Numbered from the stretch's first letter, positions 33,652-47,267 are shown. The stretch: 64,000 nt of DNA from Tanypteryx hageni (GCA_028673005.1 CM054118.1:62987401-63051400), one strand, 5' to 3'. Translations and numbers: made by a program. The notes: generated by a model not told the origin, from the sequence alone.

Positions 33652-36600
33652 CTGCTAAATAGGAAGTTAATCCTTGCCGGGAAGGATAGAAAGTTTCAGA
33701 AGGATCCTGGGAAGAAGGCTGGGTTAGGATTTGGGATGAGATATCAGGTGGAAGGTCATGTCCAACTGTCATGTGGGTAACTGCTGTCTTCTGAGTCATC
33801 TGAGGGGTGTCTAAAGATACAGAAGAAATATCTCCTTTGATGACAGTTTTGGAAGTCGTTGCATCACTCTCACCAACAAGGTCTGTGGCTACCAATTTTG
33901 TTGTCACATCTACTCTGGAAGAGGTTGAAGGTTTAGCTGTCATTCCATCTTCTGTTTCTCTTACTGACACAGAATCGGCAACACCTGAGACAAATTCCTC
34001 AGGCCCTAGGACAAAACGCTTCTGCACCACCCTTGTGACGTGCACATTTCCATCTTGGTCAGTCTCCTCTGATTCATGTTCCTCCTCACCTGGAGCAAAT
34101 TGCTTTACATATGACCTAAGCTGTTCTTCAGCATCAGGGCCACTAAAAGTTATGTGCTGAATGGTTGGTGGAAGCCTTACAGTACGATGAACTATGTGTG
34201 AATACCCTGAAGCTTCTCTACCATCTCCCTCTGGCACTGGCTCAATCACTTCAGTCACATAAGCTGTACCTCCTCCCTTGACATCGGCAGAATATCCAAC
34301 TGCACTGTCCTCACTCCCTAGAACATCTCCTTCTCTTCTGAATGGAGCACTATCTCCTTGGTAACTTTCATCAAAAAGAACAGATGAAAGAGCTGCAGAG
34401 GTCACATATGTGGGTGACTGGGGACCTCTGGAGACTAAAGATGCTGCTGCTGCTGCCATTGCTTCAGGGTCCAGGGTGTCAGTACTGGAAACCATGGTTG
34501 CAGATCCTCCACTAGTGAAACTAGATGACATGACAGAGTCAGTCTCATACTGATAAGTAGCATGAGTCGCCGTGGAGCTACTTGGTTCAAGAGAGTCTGT
34601 GCTGCAAACCATTGGGTCTCGCTGAGCATCTTCTGGAGGATCGCTTCCTCTAAGTGGACGTCCACCCATTGGGGCAACCCCTCCCATACCACCACTATCT
34701 TCTTCTTTCCCTGATGAGCTAAGATCTCCTTCTCTGCCACTTGAACTACTGTGATCATGCATAGGTGGGCCTCGAGCAGCATCTGCTACATGGGAGGATG
34801 CTTCTTCCTCAATAGAATCTACACTGGTCGTCATGGCATCTCTGTAATCCTCAACAACAAGTGACTTTAGCAAATTTTGCTGATCTAATTCTAATGAATC
34901 TGTACTGGCTACCATGGCACTACTTGAAGCCATTGCCTGAAACTCAATAGAATCTGCACTAGTGGTCATTGTATCACCAGAGCGGGTAGTTCTAAGATCT
35001 AATGAGTCTGTAGAAGTCTGCAATGGATCAGGGTGTCTGACTGGGACTCTATCAGAAATGACTGTTTTAGGTTCAATTGAATCTGTACTCCCTTGCATCA
35101 AATCGTCTGCCATTGCTCCATCCCCTTCCATTAATGAGTCCTCATCATCATAATCTTCAATACGTCGTTCTTTGAGTGACTCCATATCAAACTGTGTTGT
35201 TGTTGAATGAGCAGATCCTGCACTGATTGTCCTTGATGCCACAGCATGATGGGCATGAGGTGCAACAGTGGCAGTGGCTAGAGCAGCTGCAGCAGCAGCA
35301 GCTACTTCAGCAACATGAGGCATGCAGTGATAATGACCTTCTCTATCGATTTCCTGCTCAAGTATTTGAGAATATGATGCCTCCAAGTCTAACTCAGGTA
35401 CCTCTTCTGAAAGTTCTTTGATTGTATCTTTTTCATCTAGGAATTCACTTGATATTTTGACATGTTCTACTTTTTTGCTTGTTTCACCTTCAATGCTTGA
35501 TGAAACAGCTTTACCTCTCAAAGGAGAATGTGACTTGGAAAAGGAATCAGATGATTCTTTTACAATGCCAACTGCTTTGTGTAAATCACCATGAGAAGAG
35601 ACCTCTTTCTCAAACTGCTCAACATTAGATTGAGCCTGGCGAATGATTTCATCTATCTCAAACATTCTCTTTTCATAATCATCTGAGTCAGAGTTATTAC
35701 CTGCAACATCCTCAGCATTTCCTCCACCTGTCTCACTTATAGTCTCACATGATTCTGACTCCGACACTTGACTTTCATGGCCTTCTTCAATTTCTGATAA
35801 TAAAGCTTCCTCCTGCCTAGCACGTGTCTCAACTTTAACTGCTTCAATACAAGCAGATTCCAGTCTCTCAAACTCCTGAAGTGAACTTAAAGAAATATCA
35901 TCTCCTTGGCCATTTCGACTACCTGGTGGCCTACGGCCTGCACCTCCCCCATTTAAGGAATCTTGGGATCCTAATGATGTTCTTCTAGGGTCAGATCCTG
36001 TACTTCCTACACTTCCAGCACTTCCAGATGTCACAATTTCTCTTTCTAATCTCTCAAACTCTTGGAGTGATGACATTGACACATCATCATGCTCTCCACT
36101 TCGTGTGAAGAATTTTCTTCCAGCTAAAACATCATATTCTGGTGTAGAGCTCAATGACTCTTTACAGCTTCCTAAACTACCTACTTTACTACTGCTGGCT
36201 GTGCCATCATTTTGTTCTTCTTCCTCTCTTCTTTCTTCAATGTCTTCTAGAGGGCCTCCTCTCTCAAAATCCATTTCATAACCATAGCCAGGAATACCAG
36301 GAATCATACCAACATTTGCAGATGATGACAAATCACCTTGGAACTGCATTTCAATCCATTTCTTTCCAGCCTCTACTTCTCGGTCATATTCTGCTTCTAC
36401 TTCTACACCATATCCACCAGGAGCTCCAGCACGTTCAAAAGACATTTCATAAGCATACATTTTAGTGGGATCACCTTCGATGAATCCATGATGTGTTCGA
36501 ACTTCGGCAGGTTCTGAATGAGCTTCTTTTATTGGACTTCCAGGCTCAAATAAAAATTGACTTTCTGAGGGCTGGTCAGCAGGGTAGTATTTAATTTGAG

Positions 36601-39600
36601 TCATTCTAGTTGAAGGAGGAGGAGGTGAGGAAACAAGAAGATCTTCACAACCATCATCAATATCTTCTGAATCATCTTCCTTTTCACTTGATTGCTTTAG
36701 AAATTGAAGATCCTCTGCTGCTTCTTTGGCTACTTCTTCCACATAAATATAGGCATCAGAAGCTTCTGCTCCTTGGAGCTCAGACTTTTCAATCATTTCA
36801 AATGAATCACTGGTTGGGGACCCAGGAAAGGATGTGGTAGAGGGTATTTCCTTAACTTCATGCAGATCTGCAGAGATCTTTCCTCCTGTGCACTCCCCGT
36901 CCAACCTACCTGGCACGGGGACAGCAACGATCGATGCCACCGATGATGTCAACTCCTCTGGTTCCTCAGGTTCCTCGAAGATGGCATCGCCATCCGCTGA
37001 AATCTCTTCTCCAAGGACATACTCCTGACCTTGGTCTGTGTCAGTGTTTTCAGAGGATCTTTCAGAAGCATGGCTAGAGACAGAAGCAGGGGTTTGTGGT
37101 GTGGATGTTTTACCAACAATATCAACATCGTCTGTAATTTCTGCTGCTTCCGCAGCTTCCCTTGATGATGTTTCAGGATATGTAAATTCGTCAACATCTT
37201 TAGCTTTGGGAGTCAAGTGTTCTGTCACAGTTATGTCAGGAATGTCAGCAGCAGCAGCAGCTGCAATTACTTTAGAAATAGACTTAGGAAGGGTCTCTGA
37301 TGATAACTTCTCTGCTACTTCTTCTTCTGTTTCTAATATGGTATCTGGAAGTGCTGCTGGCAAAGTTGGGGTAACACGAGGTACCATTTGGAAAGCAGCT
37401 TCTGCCTCTGCCATATCATCCTCCTCAGGAGAAGCAGCGCATGGATGAATAGATGTTGGTGAAGTAGGTCTAGAAGAGACAGATGTTTTTTCCAGAGCTT
37501 CTGTTACACCTGAGAGGGATTCTTTTTCAACTTTTGGCTGAAGCACTATTTCACCAATAGAATCTCTTCTGAAGGAAGCAGCATACTCAGAATTTAGTTC
37601 AGCTATGCTTGTTTGAGTCTCAGATGAAACTTCTTCATCCTCTTCTTTAACAATAAGATCTTCTGAATAGTCAATAGGAGGTTCTGGAGATTTTGGTCTC
37701 TCAATTGGATCCTCAATCTCATCTCTTCCTTCATCTTCTTCCTCTAATAAGTCCTTTCCACTGCCATCAGAAAACTGTTTCAGCAATTCAGTAAGCTCTG
37801 AATCAGGTCGATCATCTGAAAACCCCATCTCTGATGAAAAAGGTCGATGCCCACCCTCAGAGTCAGACTTGCTTACTAATGACTCTGCTGTTGATTGTGG
37901 TCGACTTTCAACAAGTTCCTTTAACTCTGCTTCAGGATCTTCCTCCTCCCCAACTTCAAAAGATGGTCCAGATGATGAAGCTACCCGCATTCCACGCTCC
38001 TCTGCACTAGCTGTGGAAACTCTACCTTCTCTCAAGTCACGGTGAAATCCTTGGTCTGCTTCTGTGTGATAAGATTCTTCAGTCTCAAAAATTTCATCGC
38101 TTTCACTCTCTACATGATCTTTCTTTTGATATGGTTTACTGTACAATATTCCAGGGGCATATTCTAAATGCTTCTCAGCACTTGGGTCTTGACATTTGTC
38201 ACTTTCAGTCATTTCCTCACTTTTTTCTTTTTCAGCTTCGCTAGTCAATTTTTTAGATGCTTGAAAACTTGTATCTTTTGACCTCCCTCTGATTGGACGA
38301 GGAATCATGGATGGCACAAAACTTGTACTTTCCTTCCTTCGATGGCCTAATTCTCTAGGAGTTTTTCTTTTACTTTCTTCAAAGTCATCATATTCTGGAG
38401 TATATTCTACTTCTGTGGGACCATTCCTTCCTTTGAATTCTTCTAAACCACAGCTACTTTCTTTAGATAGCCCTTCCTCTGATTCCTTATCTTGAGAGAG
38501 AGCACCTGATTCATCATCATCTGATCCTGGATGTACATCAACAGATACTGCTGCATCATATGCAAGAATCTGTACCTCAGATGTAACTTGGGTGCATACA
38601 CTTTGTACACCTAAATCACTCTCTACTGAGGAGGTTGTGATTGTGACTGATGATGGAGTGCCTTTTATTGGAAAACCAGTTGAAGTACCTGAATCAGTAG
38701 TTTCCTTGTCCATCATGACTGGGACACTCATTTCATCTGATGCTGGTTTTAAAGTCACCTCCATTTCCTCAATACTAAAGTGCTCTGAAACAATCGATGA
38801 TGTTAAACCACTAAGTTGGTCGGACGTTACTGAAGCATCCATCCTATCAGAATCTGTATGAGATGTATCACCAGAATGCTTATGAGCTTCTATAACTGTT
38901 CCAAAAGAGGATGTTAAGGATATGCTGCTAGCAGTTTGCCCATCATCAAGGCTAAATGCTGTCCCTACTGATGATGGTACTGTGGCTGAAATGGGTGTTT
39001 CAGAATGTGGGCTATCAGTCATTATGGGCCTAGGCTCTGGATGGAATGTCATCTCACTAGAACGTTTCATACGTGATCGGCTATCTATTATAGTGCCACC
39101 TAGAGGAAAACTTGAGTCTTCAACTTCCTCATGTTCTGGTAGCTCTGCCTCTTCATCATCTGGCTCAGAAACTTCACCTGGGTATTCAGCCACTTCGGAT
39201 TCACTAATTATTTCAAAAGGACTGGGAGGGCATTCTGCTGCAGGACCCTCAGCACCACTTCCACTACCTTCATCTTCTTCTAACGATAAGGAATCATGCC
39301 CTTGGAATAAACCTGTAGTCGCTCTGGACTCACTTGTTGTTTGGGATTCGCCTTTGATAACATGAACAGGTATTTCTGTATCATATGGTTCAAGAACTTT
39401 GCATTCAATAGCTGTTGGTGCTCGAGTTGTTGTAGTAGTAGTTTCTTCATCTTCCATTAATGTGCTAGAACCAGCAACTCCTTCCATATCTCGCTCTAGT
39501 TCCAAAGCTGATGGTACAAGTGTTTCTGAAGCTTCACTAGACACCTCAATACTAGCAAGATGCCCTGAACTTTCTGAATCAAGTGACTTCATTGACTCAC

Positions 39601-42600
39601 GGGATGAAAGGGAGCTTACAGCAGTTCTATAATCTTGGGACGTGGTAGTGCCACCTGACTGACCTGAATAATCAGCAGAAGCACTAAGAGCTGTTTCATA
39701 CTCAGAGGAACCAGTTGTTCCATGGCCCATCCCTACTCCACTGCCGATTCCTATGAGACCCTCAAAGTCTGATGAACATGGACGGCTGAATGTCCTGCCA
39801 CTATCTGAAGTTTGTTCGAAAGACTGATAATGACTTTCACCTGAACTAGACCATCCCTCAATATCTGCCCCAGAACGCCTCTCTGAACCTTTAATGGTTC
39901 CTCCTGAGCCAGATGATTCTGCATCTGACCGTTTATCAGGCCGGCTTCGCCTGAGCACTACTGTAGCTTCACTCCCATCAGGTCGCTCTAAACGAACCAT
40001 TTCATTTTCACTGATAAAACCCATCATACGCTTGCCTGCAATCGGTGATGATGATGAAGATTCCTCAATTCTAGGAGGTGACTTAAAAGCTCCCCCAGCT
40101 TCATCTTCGCTAGAAGTTCTTCCAACAGATTCCTCATCAAACATTTTTGTTTCTTTAGCCATAGCAACTGATTCACTTGTTTTAACTTTACCCTCATCTT
40201 CACTTGAGGTTATACCCATAGATTCTTCATCAAACAATTTTGACTTTTTAACTGTTGTTCTTGATTCACTAGACACTGTTGTTAATGAATCAACCTGGGC
40301 ACTTGATGTGGGTTCAATTTTGTCTTTAGATAATAAAGCATCTAAATCGCCTGGTTCAAATTTGCCACTTATGCCTTTTATCTTCTTTATTGTTGTAACA
40401 GCTGAATCACCTGTTTTTTCAACTACATTGCTACTTTCATCTTCAACAAATACTTCTCCGCTAATTGGAATTCCCAAATCATGTTCCATTTCTACTTTAA
40501 ATTGGCGTTTCTTATCTTCATAATCTTTCCTAAATTCCCTACTCAAGTCTCTGCTAGGTGATGTACTTCCATCAAACTGGACAATTTTTTGTTCAGATAT
40601 TGTTGTTGTTTTTGAACATTCCTTTATAACTCGGTCTTCTTTTGTTTCTTTCACCATTGTCTGCCTTCTGGTTTCCTCTGATTTTACTGTTACTGACTCT
40701 TCTGAATCATCTAGCACCTTGGATTTTTCTTTTTCAGATGAAAACTCTTCTGTTTCTTCCTTATGAGAGACCACTTCTGATTTTGACAATTTAACTTCCT
40801 CAACCACCTTCTTTTTGACACCATGGCTTTCATCCTCTATTTCTTTTCTAGCTTCTTCAATATGCATCTTTTGAAGGTTGCCTTCAATTAGATCTCTTTC
40901 CATTGAGGTTGTTTCATGGGAAACAGAATCTGGCAAGTGAACCTCATCCTCAGTCAATGTAGAGGTATGCTTCTTTTCCTCTTCACCAACAGTCACAGCT
41001 TCCACATTACTAACACTGATACTTTTACCCTCTCCTGCAACTGACTGCTCTTTGGCTGTGCTTTCCCATGACTTAACCTTCCCTTCAGTAACATCTTTAA
41101 ACTTTTTCAAGTGTTCTTCTGTTATGAGTTCTTTTCCATCTTCTTCATGATCACCAATTAATTTCCTTTCTTCTTCAGTCACTTCCTTCACACTTGCTTT
41201 CACAATTTCTTTTTGTTCAAGCTGAATGCTTGTTCTCACAGGAACACCATCTATTGTGTATTCTGTAGCTCCAGCGGTGTCTTCATGTAATATTTCTTCA
41301 GTAGTATCCTCAAATTTATTCTGTGTCTTCTGGAAGTCTAATACTTTAAATTCAAATTCAGAGGGAGATTTTTTTTTGCTAGTAATTTCATCTTCACCAG
41401 TAAGTTTCTCATCCTCTTTCCTCTTTTTGTGCTGCTCCAACAATTCCTCTTGAGCTGCTTCCAAAGACTCCCGCACTTCAGCCAAAGTCTTCTTCACAAC
41501 TTCTACTTCTTCTTCTTTTTCAATTATGGCTAAATCCTCTTCATCTTCCTCTTTGGTTGTCATCATAGCAGCCTGTAGTCTTTCAACAGGAGAGAGGTCT
41601 GCTTCTGCTCCACTACTTCGCAGGTCCTCATCTGTTATTTCTATGCTGGATGCAGTATCACCTCGAGCAAAACGACGTATTTGTTCCTTGTGATGCTTTG
41701 CAAGCACAGATTGGACTAACTGTGCTTGATGAGAATCTTCCCATTCTCCAGATCTTTCAATTTGCTCACTTGCAAAAGAAGGTGAAAGCAACTCAGGAAT
41801 TTTCGATTTTAATTCACTTGGCTGAGTTGAAGTCCCAGCTTGTTTTTCTGGAGTGAGAAATCCTACTTTGACAGCACTTACATGATCTTCAGCTTTATGA
41901 TCAGGAATCAACTTTATCAAATCTTTTCCTTCAGCTACTTTCACCTCTATTTCATCAATGACTTCTTTGGCAATTTTTCTGGCTTCTTCTGTTGTCATTT
42001 CAACTACATGGGGCTTTTTAACTGCTGTTGCCTCTTCAGTTGTGTATAATGGTGACTGCTTAGCACATTTTAAGTCATCGTCATCTTCTTCCTTTTCAAC
42101 AATGACTTGTTTTTCGATTGGAATATCAGTTGCAACTTCTACCGCCATTGAATCACTGGATTCTTGAACTGGAACTTCCCATAATGTATCAGGAAATTGC
42201 TGTTTTGATACATAGATATCCTTCCCTTTTGATTTATCACCCAAATCTCTTTCCTGCAAATGTTCTTCTTTGGTTATGCTGACCAATTCTGCCTTCTCTG
42301 GCTCATCTTCATGCAATGACAAATCACATGCCTCACTAGACCTCTTCATTCGGTCCATCTTCTCCAGTTCATCCTCATCTCCTGTCTCTTTATCTTGCTT
42401 TCCTTCCTCCTCTACTCCTGCCCTTTCAAATTCCTCCATATCATCCTCAATCTCTCTCTCTTTCTCAGTTCCTTCGATTTCACTCTTATCCACATGGACT
42501 TCAAGTGAGTCAGATGGCCTTGATATAACTTCGGTTTTATATTGCAACATTTCAGCAACCCGACTACTAAGAACATCTTTGGATTCCATTAATTCTATGT

Positions 42601-44478
42601 CACCTGAAGAATCTCTCAATTCTTCTTTTTCTTGGTCATGAGATAACAGGTCACTGTCCAACTTCACCTCATCTTTTTCACGATGCTCTTCTATATCTGC
42701 ATGTATTTTGGTTTCTGAGGAGATGTCTGTCTCAGAAATTAACCTGGAAGTGGAAAGAGAAGTTGCTGCATCTTCTATTATCTCTGATACAGGTCCCTCA
42801 GAAATGTCAAGCTCTGAGACAGTGAAAGCATTATCTTCGACGCTCTTTGACATTTCTTCCTCTGATGGTGGAGCTGATAAGTATTTTTCAGCCTTCTCCA
42901 CTTCTCCCTTTTCCTGTATTTCTTCTTGAACTCCAGAAATCTGACTCATAGATATTTCCATCTCTGTTAATTTTACATCATCAGGACCTATTTCATACTT
43001 TATTGATTTTGATTCGACCTTCTCAATATGAACCGATGGTTTGGAATCACGTTCCTCTACCTGAGGTATTTCCACTGAAATTTTTTTCTCAAAAACACCA
43101 ATAATACTTTTTACAGATGTCTCTTCAGCCAATTGCTCTCTCTGATCATATGGAAAACTTTCAGCCTCAAGTGTAGCAGTTTCTTCCTTTGCTTCAAAAA
43201 CTGATTCCTTCACTGTATCTATAAAAGATTGTGAAAAACTGCCAGATACATGGGAAACAGACATTGGCTGTCCTTCAGATGCTCGGCGAAGCCTGGCAAC
43301 AGGTTTTGTTTGGCTTTGGCTATCCAATGAAATTTCTTGATGAAATATTGCCTTGTGTTCAGGTGATGGTTCTTCTTCTGGTTGAGTCATCAACTGTTCT
43401 ACTGCCATTTCTTTTTTAATTTGAGCCTCAAAAAACTGTTTCTTTGCCCTTACACCTCCTCCAAATCCTGATGGACCAGATGGAACTGTGGCTTCAGATG
43501 GCAGAGAAACTGACCTCTCATAAATTCGTCTAGGAGCAGCTGATGGTATATGAGAAGGTAAAGGTGTATGCTCATCTGCTTTGACCTCATCTGAAGTATA
43601 AGTGGATGGATCTGCCTCTCCAGTTAAAACACCTGAGTCAATTTTTTCAACCCCTACAAAGGCTCTGTTATCAAAAGCCATTGGAATACCACCACGCTTG
43701 GCTAAATACTCTGCTTCCGAGTCACTACTTTCAGCCTGACTGTCTCGGGAAAGAGATTTGGTAACCAAAGAAGACATGGTAACTGGAGTATCAGAGGGTA
43801 ATGATGCTGATGTACTGGTCTCTTTCAATGTGCTTCCAGAGTCTAACTCTACCTCTTGATCTGAGATGTCAGATCCAGTAAATGTAGATTGCCCTGCATC
43901 TGCAAATAAACGCATGCGGATAGTGGAGTCACTCTGGGTGCCTGTTTCCGTGTCACTCTCAATAATTTCAGGTGTTGCTGAAACAGATTCAGATGGTTTT
44001 GCAGTTCCTGAACTAGAAGTAACAGTAGTTGAAACCATTGAGCGTGGTCTTGGTACAGGAGCTGCTACAGAAGCAGTGCTAGTCGATTCTTGAGATGTAG
44101 ATGACTTTAAGACACGCCTTGTAACAGTTTCCTTACTTCCTTCAACTATTTGTTTACCTCCTTGGGTAGTCATTTGTTCCCAGAATTTTTTCCTGTCTGA
44201 ATAGCTTTGAATTGTCTCCTCTACAACATCTCCATCCTCTACAACAGGCTGCTGTGGCTGCATCTCTGAGTGATAAACAGTCTGAGTGATTTGTCCTGTC
44301 ATTGTAATGTCAACATGGTCATCAGAGGAGGATTTAGGGTCAAGTGAGGTTGGTGTGGGTTGTGATATGGATGTCAGGATTTTGGAGTCAGCGGCAGGTG
44401 AGTAGTATGAGAGGCCTTCGACCTTCGGGGTCTCCTTTATCCGTTCCATGTGATCCCCATCTGTTAGTAGTCTGCTCT
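33652..44478 (-). CDS. Ank2: Giant ankyrin-like exon, 10,827 nt, 3,609 codons
   Basis: One uninterrupted exon. Acceptor TCTAATTCTAG|AGAGC (AG at 44,480-44,479); donor TTTAGCAG|GTAGAG. Phase 1 to phase 1. The ATG at 44,449 lies nine full codons inside and need not be a start. Features along it: SDRKKFWEQM near 44,173-44,200; RAKKQFFEAQIKKE near 43,408-43,449; EEARKIAKEVIDEIE near 41,950-41,990; a long charged coiled coil near 41,408-41,530; two SLQEFERLE motifs (about 36,050 and 35,870); two YEM-FERxG motifs (about 36,440 and 36,275); an Ala/His run near 35,225-35,330; seven STDS[LI]-type repeats (34,456-35,101). Near its end (33,985-34,185) the text QLRSYVKQFAPGEEEHESEE, then DGNVHVTRVVQKRF, resembles the C-terminal regulatory region of animal ankyrins. 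This is the main support for the family call. Confidence 0.8.
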
Positions 44479-45198
44479 CTAGAATTAGAGAGCAACTCTG
44501 TGAGATTTAGAATGCAGCAAGTTAACGCAAAAAGGTAGGTATGAGTTCCTTATTCTCACCAGAAGTTAAAATGTTAGAAGTAGAAACAAACAACAGTCCA
44601 CACCCTCCATGACACACTTAGAAGACAAAGAATTACGAATATTGGTACTAAATATGATAAAGGTCTTGACATTAACATCAACAATCTTCATATTTTTCAG
44701 AATTATGATAATTTTTCATGCAGGAATTAATATCTCCAACACTTACTTAAACTAATCCAAATAAATTTAACTCTACAGATCAATCAGAATAGTTATTACT
44801 CAAAACACAGTCTACTAACGATTAACATTCATTATGTATGACTTTTTGAAAACTCATACAACAAACCCCCAATTTTTTTAATATTGAGTCCGAAAATAAA
44901 AATTATCAGATAATTTGAGTGTTTTAAGGGAAACATGAGTCTGCCATCTACATGTTGTATAATACACCAGAAGGTCATATACGCTGAAAGGAAACATTAT
45001 TGACAGAAATATATCAAGAAAAATTAGTGATTGCATTTCAACCTGAAATGATAAAAGCTTTGGAAAAGGATTGTAGTGGCTAAAGGGAAAGTTAGCAAAA
45101 ACTGTCTAAGAAATATTTGACAGCTAAATGATGTCTTCATTAAGCATTGCCATTACTTCTCCAGATCTGCAAGCAAGGATAGTGGTACACCATTCTAC
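44479..45198 (-). other. Intron, 0.7 kb
   Basis: AT-rich spacer between the 711-nt and 10.8 kb exons. No further exon or element seen. Confidence 0.5.
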
Positions 45199-45909
45199 CT
45201 GAGACTGTAAATAATGCAGACCCATCCGTAGATTCTATGCTTGCAGCATCTTCGATGTCTGAGCCACTGGAACTCCCCACAGTTCTGCTAGTTCTCAATG
45301 TCCTTGATCTCGGTACAGGGATGGGCAATTCTTCACCATCTGATTCACTGTCCACTAAGTTGACCTCTCCACCATCACTGAATGCATCTTTTTTAAGAGA
45401 CTGCTGTTGCTCTGCCTCGCAGGTATCTGAGTTAGATGAATGAGGTTCATCGTCTGAATTACCATCTTGCCGGCATGGTGTGCTAGTGGCAGCAGCAAGA
45501 AGATGATGGTGGGGTGTATCAGCACCATCCTTACCAATTACTTGCCCTGACTCCACCTCCACATAGCTGCCTTTCTCATCATCCACCTCATCCACCAAAT
45601 AGTATTCATGGGCATTAGAGGAAGGAGGAATTTTGGAAGATTGGTCTGGGATATCAAGTGCTAATGGGACATCATCATTTTTGACCTCACTCTCTGTCCT
45701 GAAGTCCCATTCAATATCAAGTTTGGAGTTGACATCATCTGAGTGATCATTTGGAGTATTGCCTAGTTGCATTACATTCCACTCCATTTGAGCCTTGGAA
45801 TCTACTTTCTTTTCAGCTGGGGATATTTCATGAGCTACTACAACATCACTAATAATACTACTTGATTCTTGGTTTGATGGTGCAACAGCATCATGCAGGT
45901 CATGGGTTC
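45199..45909 (-). CDS. Ank2: Ankyrin-like cassette exon, 237 codons
   Basis: A 711-nt exon, acceptor GCCTCTCCTAAAG|GAACCC, donor GTCTCAG|GTAGAA, phase 1 at both ends. The frame extends upstream to an ATG at 46,012 that would add a hydrophobic leader, but that stretch is intron-like and lies before a good acceptor. The protein is acidic with two Trp-containing motifs (AQMEWNVMQLG and KLDIEWDFRTESE). Near the end come acidic Ser runs and a Pro-rich basic motif (ELPIPVPRSRTLRTSR), a candidate SH3 or kinase-target site. A scaffold segment of the tail; function not shown. Confidence 0.7.
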
Positions 45910-46442
45910 CTTTAGGAGAGGCAGAAAGACAATTTAAATGAATAAGGGAAGATGCCAAAAAAACCTTCAACAAAAACACAAATGAAAGCAAAAAAACGCA
46001 CTCCATCTGCATATGTTAAACAAGCAAATTAAAATTTCTCAGGCCAGGTTCAACTCTATTCTAACAAAAGGAAATGCATAATTGAAAACTAAACCATCAT
46101 CAAGAAAATAACTTATATGCTCCATCAACTTTTGGTGTTGACATCAGAGACTAAACTACATTAGAACAAGCAAATTTGTAAAGATGACTATTACTAAAAC
46201 ACAAATCAACTAGTTTTATGGTTAAAAAAATGCATCTTCAATAGGTTACAATCCTTCTTCATCATTTGGTTGCATGGATGTTACACACTTCAGAGTTAGA
46301 CAATTATGATAAACTTTGGTAAGAATTAAAAGCCTTTGAGACTGCTGTCGTCATCCCTCCCAACTCAAGTGCAGGAGAGGTGTGTGAGAGAGAGAGAAAA
46401 AGAAGGATCCTCATCAAAAGCCTCATGCACCAGTGGGATTAC

Positions 46443-46910
46443 CTCGCTGGCAATATGGTTCAGTGGCACTAGGACCTCGATTAGGGCAATCTCCATTTGT
46501 TCTTCTTCCAGGCTGGTCAGCTAAAGGATGACCAGTAACAGCTCCAACTGCTCCATCATCAGCTTTACTTCCTCTCTCATAGCAAGTTTCAAAACAATCA
46601 TCTGGCAATAAAGGCTTTCTTTCCTCATTTCCTCCATCAATTTCATCTTCATCATCTTCCTCAGAATCTTCTTCAATTTCGGTTGAAAGATAATCTATTC
46701 CTTCATCATAATTTCTAGTTATAAATGTTAGTGTAGGTGATTTGTAAGGTGGCTCACAGCTCCATTCTTCCCTATTGTTATCAGAAATCTCACTTGGCTC
46801 TATCACTATCAAGGGAATCACCAAATTTGTGGTAGAGGAGGAGAAAGAGTGGGTGTCGGAGTGGGGTTCGCACACCTGCTCAAAACTGCATTCCTTAGCT
46901 TTCTTGGCCT
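46443..46910 (-). CDS. Ank2: Ankyrin-like cassette exon, 156 codons
   Basis: A 468-nt exon with acceptor CTTCCTCACAG|AGGCC and donor CGAG|GTAATC, phase 1 at both ends. The frame continues only ten codons past the donor before a stop. The protein begins with a short basic Cys-containing segment (AKKAKECSFEQVCEPHSD), then a hydrophobic patch (TTNLVIPLIVIEPSEIS), then a strongly acidic block near 46,630-46,690. It has more Cys than the neighbouring exons. Near 46,735-46,780 lies a Trp/Cys/Pro stretch (EEWSCEPPYKSP). No domain recognised. Being symmetric, it can be skipped without a frameshift. Confidence 0.68.
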
Positions 46911-47178
46911 CTGTGAGGAAGTGAAAATTAAAATATAAGACCTAAAAGAGACAAATATGCACCTCTTTTAAATATGAGGAAGATATTTACATTGGAAAAG
47001 AAGACCCCAACTCTCCGTTTGAAGGTAAAAGTGATTTGGAAACTACTTATACAACACATCATATTTCCAAAAAGCAAAAATTATGCCTTCATGCAAATTT
47101 TTTTCATGACAAACACAAGTCATACAAAATAAATTGCATGAAGTAATCTACCTACATTGTATGTACATAAATGTATCC

Positions 47179-47209
<31 letters not shown>

Positions 47210-47225
47210 ATATATATATATAATA

Positions 47226-47267
<42 letters not shown>

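Noticed and set aside
36834..40523. Long plus-strand frames opposite the giant exon (e.g. 209 codons at 39,894-40,523)
   Set aside because: They are Ser/Leu-rich mirrors of the acidic Ser/Glu-rich minus-strand coding sequence, expected from composition.
45910..46012. ATG-started hydrophobic leader (MQMECVFLLSFVFLL...) in frame with the 237-codon exon, resembling a signal peptide
   Set aside because: It precedes a good phase-matched acceptor at 45,909 and sits in pyrimidine-rich intron sequence; the hydrophobic residues come from the polypyrimidine tract.
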